A DNA stretch of 64,000 bases from assembly GCF_001592105.1 (NCBI RefSeq), contig NZ_BCWE01000017.1, positions 1 to 64,000 of the forward strand. The letters run 5' to 3'. Source of the stretch: Desulfolucanica intricata (GTDB taxonomy: Bacteria > Bacillota > Desulfotomaculia > Desulfotomaculales > Desulfofarciminaceae). The first letter of the stretch is position 1. Each line of letters starts with the position of its first letter. The position numbers and the translations under genes were made by a program. The notes beneath the pieces were generated by a model. That model saw only the letters and a program-made list of their open reading frames with translations, ran no database searches and had not been told where the DNA came from. Shown one piece after another: positions 17,748-25,509 of this stretch.

Positions 17748-17766
17748 TTACATCCCCCCTCTGTCC

Positions 17767-18819
17767 CTAGAACATTGAACTCTTCCTTTTCCGTAAAAGA
17801 TAAATAAAAAAAGGCCCCCCGAATAACGCGGTAATAATTCCTACAGGTATTTCCGTAGGTGCGATCACTGTTCTGGCAACAGTATCAGTTATGATCATAA
17901 AAGTACTTCCGAAAAGAGCTGATACGGGTATTAGAATGCGGTGATCCGGGCCAACAATCATTCTAACCATATGCGGGACAATCAGACCAACAAACCCAAT
18001 TATTCCGCTAACCGAAACGGCCGCCGCCGTCACCAACGCCGCAGCAGCCAGAAGAATTTTTTTTACTCTTTCCACTTCAACCCCCAGGTTTCGGGCTGAC
18101 TCCTCCCCCACCACCAGAATGTTCAAGTCCCTGGCAAAACAGTATATCACCAGGATGCCTATCATTACATACGGGCCCGACATTATTACATGGTCCCAAC
18201 TTTTCGCCGACAAACTGCCCATCAGCCAGAAGACAATTTGCTCCAGTTTTTGGCTATTAAGCACCATCATAAAAGAAATAATTGCTTGAAAAAAAGAACC
18301 AGTGGCAATACCCGCCAGTAACAAAGTAGAAACCGGCACCTTTCGACCTATTCTGGCTAAATTATAGACTATAAAAGTGGTTATCAGCGCCCCCCCAAAG
18401 GCCATCATAGGAACAGCCCCCATACCCAAAAAATAAGCATCCAGCTTACTTACGATAGCAACAGTTGCCCCTAATGCCGCACCTGATGACACACCGATAA
18501 CATATGGATCGGCCATGGGATTTTTAAACAATCCCTGAAGGGCAGCTCCCACAGCAGCCAGAGCGGCACCAACAAAAAGCCCCAAAAAAATGCGGGGTAA
18601 GCGTACTTGTAAAACAATTACCCGGTGGGATATTAAAAGCTCTTCAGCGGGTACAAAATTTTTTATTACAGGTATTTCACTCATAATTATCCGGAACGCT
18701 TCCGATATGGATATATGGGCAGGTCCAACAGTAGCTGCAAAAATAATCACGAACCCTAAAAGTACTAATAGAGAAACTATAACTGTTTTCGTTTTATATT
18801 TTCCTAATAAACAAATCAT
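17767..18819 (-). CDS. btuC: corrinoid ABC transporter permease (BtuC/FecCD type)
   Basis: A 350-residue FecCD-family permease with about ten hydrophobic segments and the family motifs LPRIFLGLFVGAALAAVGAALQG, NPMADPYVIGVSSGAALG and GFVGLIVPHMVR. The ATG follows GGAGGAAACAGA. It is first in the operon behind the cobalamin riboswitch and attenuator terminator (18944-19210), so expression should fall when adenosylcobalamin or a related corrinoid is abundant. Confidence 0.93.
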   Translation of the reverse strand: MICLLGKYKTKTVIVSLLVLLGFVIIFAATVGPAHISISEAFRIIMSEIPVIKNFVPAEELLISHRVIVLQVRLPRIFLGLFVGAALAAVGAALQGLFKNPMADPYVIGVSSGAALGATVAIVSKLDAYFLGMGAVPMMAFGGALITTFIVYNLARIGRKVPVSTLLLAGIATGSFFQAIISFMMVLNSQKLEQIVFWLMGSLSAKSWDHVIMSGPYVMIGILVIYCFARDLNILVVGEESARNLGVEVERVKKILLAAAALVTAAAVSVSGIIGFVGLIVPHMVRMIVGPDHRILIPVSALFGSTFMIITDTVARTVIAPTEIPVGIITALFGGPFFIYLLRKRKSSMF

Positions 18820-18943
18820 TCTGTTTCCTCCGCAATAATTATTAGAACAACCTCCTGGGAGACAATAACAGCCATAGACACCTTGAGCCCGTCGGAAATT
18901 CTACCGACAAATCTTATCCTCTAGAAGAATAATTTCAAAAATA

Positions 18944-18978
18944 TAAAAAAATCCCCGGCCTACAAAAAGGCTGGGGAT
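18944..18978 (-). terminator. attenuator terminator of the cobalamin riboswitch
   Basis: ATCCCCGGCC (18951-18960) pairs with GGCTGGGGAT (18969-18978), and on the minus strand the hairpin runs into TTTTTTTATA. It lies between the riboswitch and btuC and is the expected expression platform. Confidence 0.85.
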
Positions 18979-19019
18979 CACTTTGTCTTCTGCAAAAAAG
19001 CATAAACCACCTCCCTATC

Positions 19020-19210
19020 CGCGTAGGCAGTCAGTAACGCAGAACAGGCAGGTCTCCTGGCTCGGGATCTTCGTCGTCTCACGCCTTCCCGGGCAACACC
19101 CAGTGGCTTTGTGCAAGACAACTCCCCCTTACAGTGGCGGGACCGCGCCGGCTTTACACCGGCTTCCCTTTTAAGCCTGCCCCCTTGGAGCAAAGCACCT
19201 GTTCTGAATT
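19020..19210 (-). ncRNA. cobalamin riboswitch
   Basis: On the minus strand the conserved blocks appear in order: a P3-region with AAAAGGGAA, GCCGGTGTAAAGCCGGC, the CCGCCACTGTAA core, AGCCACTGG, CCGGGAAGGCG, and the 3' GAGCCAGGAGACCTGCC box (about 19045-19060). These define the B12 riboswitch. It controls btuC-btuD-btuF-cbiC through the terminator at 18944. Confidence 0.95.
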
Positions 19211-19369
19211 ATTCTATTTCTTATAAGACGATTTTTAACCGGTTAGTCATTTATTAATAGTGAATTAAAAAATAATTCCTTCCCATAATAACATTTTATC
19301 ACAAAAATAACAAGAAAAAACTCTCCATAGCCAGCGTTCACACTACTGCTAGATACAGCTTTACAAAGC

Positions 19370-19460
19370 ATCTCCCGTAGAGTTTCAAAGAAGATCTTCA
19401 TGCCGGTGGGCTCATCCAGTAAAAGAAGTGTAGATTCCCGGGCCAATGCCCTGCCTATAT
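19370..19460 (-). pseudogene. remnant of an ABC transporter ATPase (Walker B region)
   Basis: Minus-strand translation gives IGRALARESTLLLLDEPTG, an unmistakable ABC ATPase Walker B segment, continuing a few residues as MKIFFETLREML before homology is lost. Stops interrupt the frame upstream and the rest of the protein is missing. It is a short relic lying just upstream of the B12 riboswitch. Confidence 0.65.
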
Positions 19461-19530
19461 CAGAACAACACTATCCCGGGTAGCAGCCTTTTCATTAAAT
19501 CATGCTTTGTGCAAACTCAACTCCACAATA

Positions 19531-19992
19531 TCACCGTTCCTTTTTTATTGGGGCTTGTACAGCTTCCAGCCAGCCGATATGTGCATCTGAAACCCCGTCA
19601 ACCTTAGTACTGTACGGCTTTATGTCGATCAGCGGGCTCTGATCCAGCGCATCCAAACCCCTTACTTTTAAAACATTCCCGTTTACCTCCAGCAGCTCTG
19701 CCACACACAGGGCCACCGGGTTGGGGCGATTAGGCGAACGGGAGGCAAATACCCCGCGCGGCTCATCGCCGAAGGGGGGTTTGGCCACCAGCGTTTGACG
19801 GTCACTCAGGTGCCCCCAGTACAGCACAATTAGGTGTGATACAGTCTCAATATCCTTTAACCCGGCAAGGTATTGCGGATCCAGCTCAAGATAGGCTGTC
19901 CGGTCAGAGAAACGACCCTGGTTGGGGGCCTGACTCCGTTCTTTAAACTCGGTACGCACTTTTCCAATAGGGTTTAGCGTGTAGGTTACCAT
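19531..19992 (-). CDS. trmO: TrmO-type tRNA methyltransferase (UPF0066/TsaA domain)
   Basis: The 153-residue protein is a TrmO/VirR-fold protein: MVTYTLNPIGKVRTEF at the N-terminus, LYWGHLSDRQ, PPFGDEPRGVFASRSPNRPNPV and LIDIKPY. TrmO uses SAM to N6-methylate threonylcarbamoyl-adenosine 37 of some tRNAs, but stand-alone short members in anaerobes are often encoded with molybdenum or nickel cofactor genes and may have another methyl acceptor. The start at 19992 follows GGAGGGAGAAAT inside the end of the CooC-like gene, with a seven-base overlap, so the two are translationally coupled. A longer frame to 20073 has no binding site. Confidence 0.87.
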   Translation of the reverse strand: MVTYTLNPIGKVRTEFKERSQAPNQGRFSDRTAYLELDPQYLAGLKDIETVSHLIVLYWGHLSDRQTLVAKPPFGDEPRGVFASRSPNRPNPVALCVAELLEVNGNVLKVRGLDALDQSPLIDIKPYSTKVDGVSDAHIGWLEAVQAPIKKER

Positions 19993-20762
19993 ATTTCTCC
20001 CTCCAGATATGCAAGTAATTCCGCCACCGCCTGCCCGGCCAAGCCACCTGCTACCGGCTTTCCGCTCAAACAAGCTTCAGCCACCTGCCGGTCTGCCGGA
20101 ATAACACCTACCGCGTTAATTCCCCGCTTTTCCAACTCAGCTTGTATTACCGGAACTGTATCGGGATCAGCCTTACTGATTACCGCCAGGCAACGGATAT
20201 TGGCCCAGCCGGTCATGGTAAATATTTTTTCAGCCAGCAGTACAGACTCAAAGGAAGGGTCAACACTAACCAATACTACATCAGCCGCCGCATCAATCCC
20301 ACGTCCCAGGTGTTCAATACCGGCCTCAGTGTCTACCAGCACCAGCTGTTTTTCACCGGACACCTTTGAAAAATACTCCCTCGCGATTACTCCCATGGGA
20401 CATGCACAACCTTCTTTAACATGGTGTACTTTCCCCACCGTAACCAGGGATATACCTTCAACAGTGCTGACACAGTCCGGATCCAGACTTTCCGCATCTC
20501 GCAGCAGCGAAAACTCCACCTCTTTTTGCTTTTGGGACACGGCCTGTCTTAACTTGCCGCCTACCTCTTTTTTTCCTCCCAGGTAATCCAGTAAAGTCAT
20601 GGCAGGCGGAGTCATACCCAGCATGCGGGAAAGCCCTAAATTAGATTCATCGGCATCCACTACCACTACCTGATACCCCCCGGTAGCCGCCGCCCTGGCT
20701 AATAATGTAGTCAATACACTCTTTCCGCTACCGCCCTTACCACATACAACTAATTTTGGCAT
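19986..20762 (-). CDS. CooC-like P-loop ATPase (nickel-insertion type)
   Basis: The 258-residue protein is a MinD/CooC-family ATPase: deviant Walker A GKGGSGKSVLT at 8-18, VDADES at 35-40, VDTEAGIEHLGRG and a nucleotide-specificity ISKAD. The CxC pair at residues 119 and 121 (EGCACPMG) corresponds to the metal-binding cysteines of CooC, which loads nickel into CO dehydrogenase. It is preceded by a conserved double-hairpin leader (20788-21062) and followed by trmO. An archaeal-type MinD role is less likely given the CxC motif. Confidence 0.87.
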   Translation of the reverse strand: MPKLVVCGKGGSGKSVLTTLLARAAATGGYQVVVVDADESNLGLSRMLGMTPPAMTLLDYLGGKKEVGGKLRQAVSQKQKEVEFSLLRDAESLDPDCVSTVEGISLVTVGKVHHVKEGCACPMGVIAREYFSKVSGEKQLVLVDTEAGIEHLGRGIDAAADVVLVSVDPSFESVLLAEKIFTMTGWANIRCLAVISKADPDTVPVIQAELEKRGINAVGVIPADRQVAEACLSGKPVAGGLAGQAVAELLAYLEGEIW

Positions 20763-20787
20763 CTTATCACTCCTTAATTAAATTATA

Positions 20788-21062
20788 AGAACCACAAAAC
20801 ATCCCCCGGTAAGTTACTCCATGGAGGATTTCCGTGGTTCTTCGTTATAAAAGAAAACCACGAAGTTATCCTCCTCATGGAAAACAAATAAACCTTCGTG
20901 GTTTCATCTTCGAAAATATGTAGTTATAAGAAACTGCAATTGATAATGGCTGCTGCTTGATTATTTCGGATAACTCCGATTACCCGATTACCCGCTTACC
21001 CGCATTCTTAATGAATTATAGTTCGTATAGTTCGTCATTAATAAACAAAATCCTGCTTTGTT
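20788..21062 (-). promoter_or_regulatory. leader A: conserved structured leader with two tandem terminators, before cooC-like/trmO
   Basis: On the minus strand the leader begins with a purine-rich hairpin around AAGCAGGATTTTG (21043-21062), then a stem with YGGA loop (20968-20985: GGGTAAT/GTTATCC arms), then two intrinsic terminators in series: 20854-20905 (ACCACGAAGG...CTTCGTGG plus T-run) and 20788-20842. It ends a few bases before the CooC ribosome binding site. Nearly the whole block is repeated as leader C at 25209-25453, and parts recur at 33331 and 33996. The layout is that of a riboswitch or protein-controlled attenuator; ligand unknown. Confidence 0.72.
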
Positions 21063-21139
21063 AAAAGATATAATTTATAATTTTTAAAAAATTCTGTACG
21101 CAATTAAATTAAAAAATTACTGCTCGTGTATTCTCCTCT

Positions 21140-21182
21140 AACCCTGGGAAGCCATCATATCTATTAAACACTTCCGGTAACA
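21140..21182 (-). pseudogene. possible 3' remnant of a DUF3842 gene
   Basis: The minus-strand reading CLIDMMASQG-stop resembles HLIDMMVTKV near the C-terminus of the DUF3842 protein at 33548-33970, and 17 bases (CCATCATATCTATTAAA) are identical. In both places the segment lies at the upstream border of a conserved leader, which suggests that the leader was duplicated together with the end of the preceding gene. Confidence 0.35.
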
Positions 21183-21279
21183 AAAATTAAACTGAAATTA
21201 TTAAAAATATCACTTGCGCATTTCCTAGTTATGGTATATAATTACAGTAGTTAAATAATTGGTTTAAGTTACTTCGGAT

Positions 21280-21332
21280 AAAAACCATGAAGGTTTAACT
21301 TGCTCGAAGCAAGTGACTTTCATGGTTTTTTA
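21280..21332 (+). terminator. orphan copy of the conserved terminator, opposite orientation
   Basis: AAAACCATGAAGGTTTAAC and its partner ending CTTTCATGGTTTTTT form the same stem as in leaders A-F, but in plus orientation. No plus-strand gene follows. It may be the leader of a deleted gene or an inverted copy. Confidence 0.65.
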
Positions 21333-21341
21333 TTATAGTGT

Positions 21342-21373
21342 TAAAAGCTTTACCTTGGCAGAAGCTTTTAACC
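21342..21373. repeat. inverted repeat, 11-base arms
   Basis: GTTAAAAGCTT (21342-21352) and AAGCTTTTAAC (21363-21373) flank a ten-base loop. It lies between the orphan terminator and the truncated methyltransferase; it could end transcription of the latter, though its T-run is poor. Confidence 0.5.
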
Positions 21374-21492
21374 TCCAAAATTATCATACGGCTCTTTCAG
21401 ACATTCTTCCGTATGGTAATTTCAATCCTCCTTTTTTTATATAGACAAATGGACGTTTTATATTCCATTTGTCTATCTTTTTATTATCAATA

Positions 21493-21735
21493 TTAAAAAA
21501 CATTTTGCCCCATCCCCGACAGCAGCATAGCAAAAAAACCGGGACCGGTGCCGATATCCAAAACACGCAGGCACTCTCCGGCAGGCCTGTTATCATCAAT
21601 CAGGTTTTTCCAGGCTTCTTTTTTGAAGCTGTTCATTTCCTTCCAGATCTGAGCGCTGTAGCTGCCAGCTTCATGCTGCCAGTAGTTTTCGATCCTGCAT
21701 TGAATATCCGATTTTAACTTCATATTTGTCTCCAT
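21493..21735 (-). pseudogene. truncated SAM-dependent methyltransferase
   Basis: Only the first 80 residues remain: an N-terminal helical region (IENYWQHEAGSYSAQIWKE) and motif I VLDIGTGPGFFAMLLS, after which the frame ends at QNVF. Full-length relatives have about 250 residues. A good AGGAGG binding site precedes the ATG at 21735, so the 5' end is intact and the 3' part was lost. It follows CooT in the Fec-type transporter operon, and its motif I (LDIGTGPGFFA versus LDIGAGPGNFA) resembles that of the methyltransferase at 25510-26391. Confidence 0.82.
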
Positions 21736-21768
21736 ATATATACCTCCTAATTATTTTTAATAATAAAA

Positions 21769-21809
21769 CGAGCCAAAAAGTCGCTGCTAAGGCGAACCCC
21801 CTTGGCTCG
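21769..21809 (-). terminator. terminator between cooT and the truncated methyltransferase
   Basis: CGAGCCAA (21769-21776) pairs with TTGGCTCG (21802-21809); on the minus strand the second arm is followed by TTTTATTATT. It lies about 25 bases before the methyltransferase binding site, so it may act as an intra-operon attenuator rather than the operon end. Confidence 0.7.
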
Positions 21810-21920
21810 ATTATCTTCTGCTCAATAATAATTCAATCTCTGCATATACACTTCTTGCGGACAACTAACCTGCTATTTTTTTAAAACTAATACAAACAAT
21901 TTACTAAAATTAGAAAACCT

Positions 21921-22109
21921 CTACGTTCTCTCAATTACAATTCTGTGCTCAACCAAAGCCATTTCAACAATTTTACCTTTAATCGTTTTTCGCTGTCCAA
22001 AGATGTTTTCTAATACCAACATATCACCTTCAGGCGTTATTTTATCTATCGACTCCAGTAAAAGCTCTTCACTGCCGTTAATTTTTTCATATGCATTTGC
22101 TTCACACAT
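21921..22109 (-). CDS. cooT: CooT-family small nickel-binding protein
   Basis: The 62-residue protein starts MCEANAYEKI and continues with LLLESIDKITPEGD, LVLENIFGQRKTIKGKI and a C-terminal VEHRIVIE, the complete pattern of the CooT family (PF10133). Characterised CooT is a dimer that binds one nickel through the N-terminal Met-Cys. I chose the ATG immediately before Cys2 for that reason; another ATG two codons earlier is closer to the AAGG binding site. Placement after an Fec/Btu-type transporter points to nickel or a nickel complex as its cargo. Confidence 0.87.
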   Translation of the reverse strand: MCEANAYEKINGSEELLLESIDKITPEGDMLVLENIFGQRKTIKGKIVEMALVEHRIVIERT

Positions 22110-22220
22110 TTTCATCCGACCTTTCTTTATCTAATATCAATAACTATTCACGTTGGTAAGCCATACACCTCCGTAGATCAAGTACGGTTTGATGAGAGGG
22201 AAGCCAAAGATAAGTCCGGT

Positions 22221-23198
22221 TTATTTAAATAAATCCGGGTAGAATCCTTTGGCTAGAAGTTCTACCGAATAGGCCATTCTAACGCCGGGCAAAACACTTT
22301 CCAGCGTGATGGGAATGAACATTTCATTTTTAACACAATCCAACCGAGAAAGCCCCGGGTCATTTTTGATGGATTTGATTTTTTCTTTCAAAGAAGGTAC
22401 ATCGTAATCGTGAACAACGATAATATCAGGATCCCTTTTCAAAACTTCTTCGTAACTTACCATAGCCCATTGTTTATCAGTGATGTCATCAAAAATGTTT
22501 TTACCGCCGGCTTTTTCAATTAATAATGTCTCAAAATTTGTCCCGCCGCAGGTATACACACCTTCACCGCCGGAGTCATAAACCAATACTTTCACGGGTT
22601 CCTGATTGGAAACTTTTTTTTCCACCGCTGCAATTCTTTCTTTTTGATCAGCGATAAAGGCTGCCGCTTTGTCCTCGATATGGAATATCTTTCCGATATC
22701 TGCAATTTCCTGATATGCTTCTTCAAAGGTAGTGGCACTGTTCATATATACTTTCATACCGTACTCTTCCAGTTCCGCAATATCCAAACCTTCACTGCCA
22801 AATTGCCAGTCAATTCCATAAATAAAATCCGCTCCGCTGCTGATGACTGCTTCTCTTGTTGCCGAACTATAGTTCAATTCAGGGATTTTCGCATAATCAT
22901 CGGCATATTCAGGCAGGGGACCTCTACTGTGATTATCTAGGCTGTTACCTATCACTTTGTCCACTAAACCAAGAGCTACAAACAATTCGCTGCAATTGGG
23001 ACCCAAGGTCAATACCTTTTGGGGCATAGCCTCTATGACAACTTTTCTGCCATAATTGTCAAAGGTTAATTTTTCATAATTCCCTGGGTTTTCAGTGCCG
23101 GCTTTATTTTCCGGTGCATTGCTGCTGCACCCGGCCAATACCGGCATCAAGACAAGGGTTGCACAAAACAACCAAAGCAGTAGTTTTTTCTTTTTCAA
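22221..23198 (-). CDS. Fec/Btu-type ABC transporter substrate-binding lipoprotein
   Basis: A 325-residue PF01497 lipoprotein (signal ending in VLAGCSSN, then MPQKVLTLGPNCSELFVALGL, a VIGNSLDNHSRGP region and C-terminal EKAGGKNIFDD...VSYEEVLKRDPDIIVVHDYD). The ligand is a metal chelate or corrinoid; the adjacent CooT gene and the absence of a B12 riboswitch favour a nickel or cobalt complex. TTG start at 23198 follows AGGAGGAGATAGC. Operon order is permease, ATPase, binding protein, cooT, methyltransferase. Confidence 0.88.
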   Translation of the reverse strand: MKKKKLLLWLFCATLVLMPVLAGCSSNAPENKAGTENPGNYEKLTFDNYGRKVVIEAMPQKVLTLGPNCSELFVALGLVDKVIGNSLDNHSRGPLPEYADDYAKIPELNYSSATREAVISSGADFIYGIDWQFGSEGLDIAELEEYGMKVYMNSATTFEEAYQEIADIGKIFHIEDKAAAFIADQKERIAAVEKKVSNQEPVKVLVYDSGGEGVYTCGGTNFETLLIEKAGGKNIFDDITDKQWAMVSYEEVLKRDPDIIVVHDYDVPSLKEKIKSIKNDPGLSRLDCVKNEMFIPITLESVLPGVRMAYSVELLAKGFYPDLFK

Positions 23199-23214
23199 TT
23201 TCGCTATCTCCTCC

Positions 23215-23994
23215 TTATTTATAACTTAGACTTTGCGGCAAAAAGGTAATTGTGACCTTTTTGGTTAAGGGATGTATAGTTACATCGGCTTCGATGCCGT
23301 AAACCGCAGAAATAATTTCCGGAGTCAATACTTCCTCCGGCGTGCCGGTTTTATATAGCCGGCCATCTTTTAATACATAAAGCCTGTCACAGTACAAAGC
23401 GGCGATATTCAAGTCATGGATTGCCGTCAAGACTGTTGCATGTAAATGTTTGACGAGATCAAGTATTTGAAGCTGATAGCGAATATCCAGGTGATTAGTG
23501 GGTTCGTCCAAAATTAAGAAATCCGTTTCTTGGGCAATGACTCTGGCGATGAGTACCCTTTGTTTTTCTCCCCCGGACAAGTGAAGATAACTCCTTTGGG
23601 TCATATCTTCCATTCCGAGGTATGCCAAAGAGTGCCTGACGATTTCTTTGTCCCTTGGGGTGTCTCTGTCAAAGAATTTTTTATGCGGGCTTCGGCCCAT
23701 AGCAACGATTTCTTCTACTTTAAAATCAAAAGGGACAAGATTCTCCTGACCAACAACGCCAATTTTGGTCGCCGCTTTTTTATGCGTTAATTTAAATAAA
23801 TTTCCTCCATCTAATTTTACTTCGCCGGCATCCGGCTTAAGTGCCCGATAGAGATTTTTCAGTACCGTCGATTTGCCGCTGCCGTTGGGGCCAATAAGAC
23901 CAACGAATTCTCCTTTTTTGACGTTGAGGCAAATGTCTTTAATAATCGGTTTATAGTCATAAGCAAAGCTCAAGTTCTTAACCTGTAATTTCAT
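23215..23994 (-). CDS. Fec/Btu-type ABC transporter ATP-binding protein
   Basis: A 259-residue FepC-type ATPase with Walker A GLIGPNGSGKSTVLK (32-46), signature LSGGEKQRV, Walker B FLILDEPTNHLD and switch AIHDLN. The ATG follows GAGGTGAAATAA ten bases after the permease stop. It pairs with the permease at 24005 and the binding protein at 22221. Confidence 0.92.
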   Translation of the reverse strand: MKLQVKNLSFAYDYKPIIKDICLNVKKGEFVGLIGPNGSGKSTVLKNLYRALKPDAGEVKLDGGNLFKLTHKKAATKIGVVGQENLVPFDFKVEEIVAMGRSPHKKFFDRDTPRDKEIVRHSLAYLGMEDMTQRSYLHLSGGEKQRVLIARVIAQETDFLILDEPTNHLDIRYQLQILDLVKHLHATVLTAIHDLNIAALYCDRLYVLKDGRLYKTGTPEEVLTPEIISAVYGIEADVTIHPLTKKVTITFLPQSLSYK

Positions 23995-24004
23995 TTATTT
24001 CACC

Positions 24005-25093
24005 TCAAACTTTTCCGGTATTTCTTTTTAGCAACCAAATAAAAAAGGGACCGCCGAATATAGCAGTTAAAACACCCAAAGGCAATTCTTCAGGAGCGAT
24101 GACCAGCCTGGCAGCCACGTCCACCCAGACGACCAGGATACCTCCTAGCAAGGCGCATACGGGAAGTACCCTTTTATGATCTGACCCGATTAAAAGCCGT
24201 GTGATGTGTGGAACCATCAAGCCAACAAAGCCAATGGTACCGCTGACGGCAATGGCTGTCCCTGCCATCAGAGAAGCCACCAAAACCAACATTTTTTGCA
24301 AACGCCCCACATTGAAACCAAGCGTTCCTGCCGTCTCATCACCCATCAGGAGAGCATTTAAGGCCCGGTGATTGATTAATAAAATGACCAGGCAAATAAT
24401 GATCACAGCAAATGGAAGGGTTAAATAGCCCCACTTCGCCCCTGCCAAACTCCCCGACAGCCAGAATGCAGCATTATGTAAGCCTAAGGCATTGGGGGCA
24501 CTCAAAGTGATGATCCGCGTGATGGCATCCATGATCAAGGAAATCGCCACCCCTGATAACAGCAACTGCGTAATATTGATTCTTCCTCGAACCCGGGAAA
24601 TAGTATAAACCAGGATAATGGTAATGGCCGCACCAAGAAACGCACTGATGGATAATGAGTAAACGCCTAAAATGGTAAAGGCACCAAAGAGCATGCCAAG
24701 AGTTGCCGTGGCTGCCGCCCCGGAGGATACGCCCAAGATAAAAGGATCAGCCAGATGGTTTCTTACCAGGGCTTGCATCGCTACACCGGTAACAGACAGG
24801 GATGCGCCGACAATCATTCCCAGCAAAACTCTGGGGAAACGAAGTCCCCATACAATATTTTCTTCAAGATTAGTCCAGGTGTGTGGAATATAATTTTCCA
24901 AAAAGGGAATTCTGCTGCTAAGGATTTTTGCTACATTGCCGGGAGCTACGCTGACCGGCCCCAGACCAATGGCTAGAATAATCGTTATTACAGCAACAAG
25001 ACTTAATATAATAAAAATAACTGGCATGTTGGGAACGTCCCGGTTGAATACTTTACTGATTTTGCATATATTATTTGCAGTATTGCTTTCCAT
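24005..25093 (-). CDS. FecCD-family ABC transporter permease
   Basis: A 362-residue polytopic permease with LRFPRVLLGMIVGASLSVTG, NHLADPFILGVSSGAAATATL and GFVGLMVPHITRLLIG motifs. Its about 25-residue cytoplasmic N-terminal tail is longer than in the B12 paralogue at 17767. ATG follows AGAGAGGGCAAAA. First gene of the operon behind leader C. Confidence 0.92.
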   Translation of the reverse strand: MESNTANNICKISKVFNRDVPNMPVIFIILSLVAVITIILAIGLGPVSVAPGNVAKILSSRIPFLENYIPHTWTNLEENIVWGLRFPRVLLGMIVGASLSVTGVAMQALVRNHLADPFILGVSSGAAATATLGMLFGAFTILGVYSLSISAFLGAAITIILVYTISRVRGRINITQLLLSGVAISLIMDAITRIITLSAPNALGLHNAAFWLSGSLAGAKWGYLTLPFAVIIICLVILLINHRALNALLMGDETAGTLGFNVGRLQKMLVLVASLMAGTAIAVSGTIGFVGLMVPHITRLLIGSDHKRVLPVCALLGGILVVWVDVAARLVIAPEELPLGVLTAIFGGPFFIWLLKRNTGKV

Positions 25094-25208
25094 TTTTGCC
25101 CTCTCTTACTAGTTACGTTTTTGTAATAATTGGTCTTAGCTATCAGCCTAACTATTCCAATAGATTCAATGAGTTATCCAAGCATATGTTCCCTCCTCTA
25201 AATAATAA

Positions 25209-25453
25209 AAACCACAAAACATCTTCCGCTAAATTTTTTAAGGAAGACCTTCGTGGTCATTGACTGCTAAAAAAACCACGAAGTCATGCTCCTTATAGGA
25301 ACAAATAAACCTTCGTGGTTTCATCTTTGCAAATATGTAGTTATAAAAAACTGCAATTGATAGGCTGCTGCCAGATTTGTTTCGGATAACTCCAGCTACC
25401 CGTATCCTTAATAAATTATAGTTCGACTTTAATAAACAAAGTCCTGCTTTGTT
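25209..25453 (-). promoter_or_regulatory. leader C: conserved structured leader with two tandem terminators, before the Fec-type operon
   Basis: The block is near-identical to leader A over about 240 bases. On the minus strand: AAAGCAGGACTTTG hairpin (25434-25453), stem with TGGA loop (25384-25401, arms GGGTAGC/GTTATCC), a TGCAGTTTTTTATAAC segment, then terminators at 25273-25322 and 25209-25257, then the start region of the permease. Differences from leader A in the YGGA stem keep most pairs, which argues that the RNA fold matters. The block starts just after the stop of the upstream methyltransferase. Confidence 0.72.
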
Positions 25454-25509
25454 ATTAAAATAAATTTATAATCTTAAAAAAATTCTGTATACAATCTTAC
25501 AATAAAAGC

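Noticed and set aside
18978-19193. Short frames on both strands at the B12 riboswitch
   Set aside because: They lie entirely in the riboswitch and attenuator; the sequence conservation is that of the RNA.
19020-19210. Possible link between the B12 riboswitch and the conserved leaders to the right
   Set aside because: The leaders share none of the cobalamin-riboswitch boxes.
20788-21062. T-box leader
   Set aside because: No AGGGTGGNACCGCG box and downstream genes are not amino-acid or tRNA-synthetase genes.
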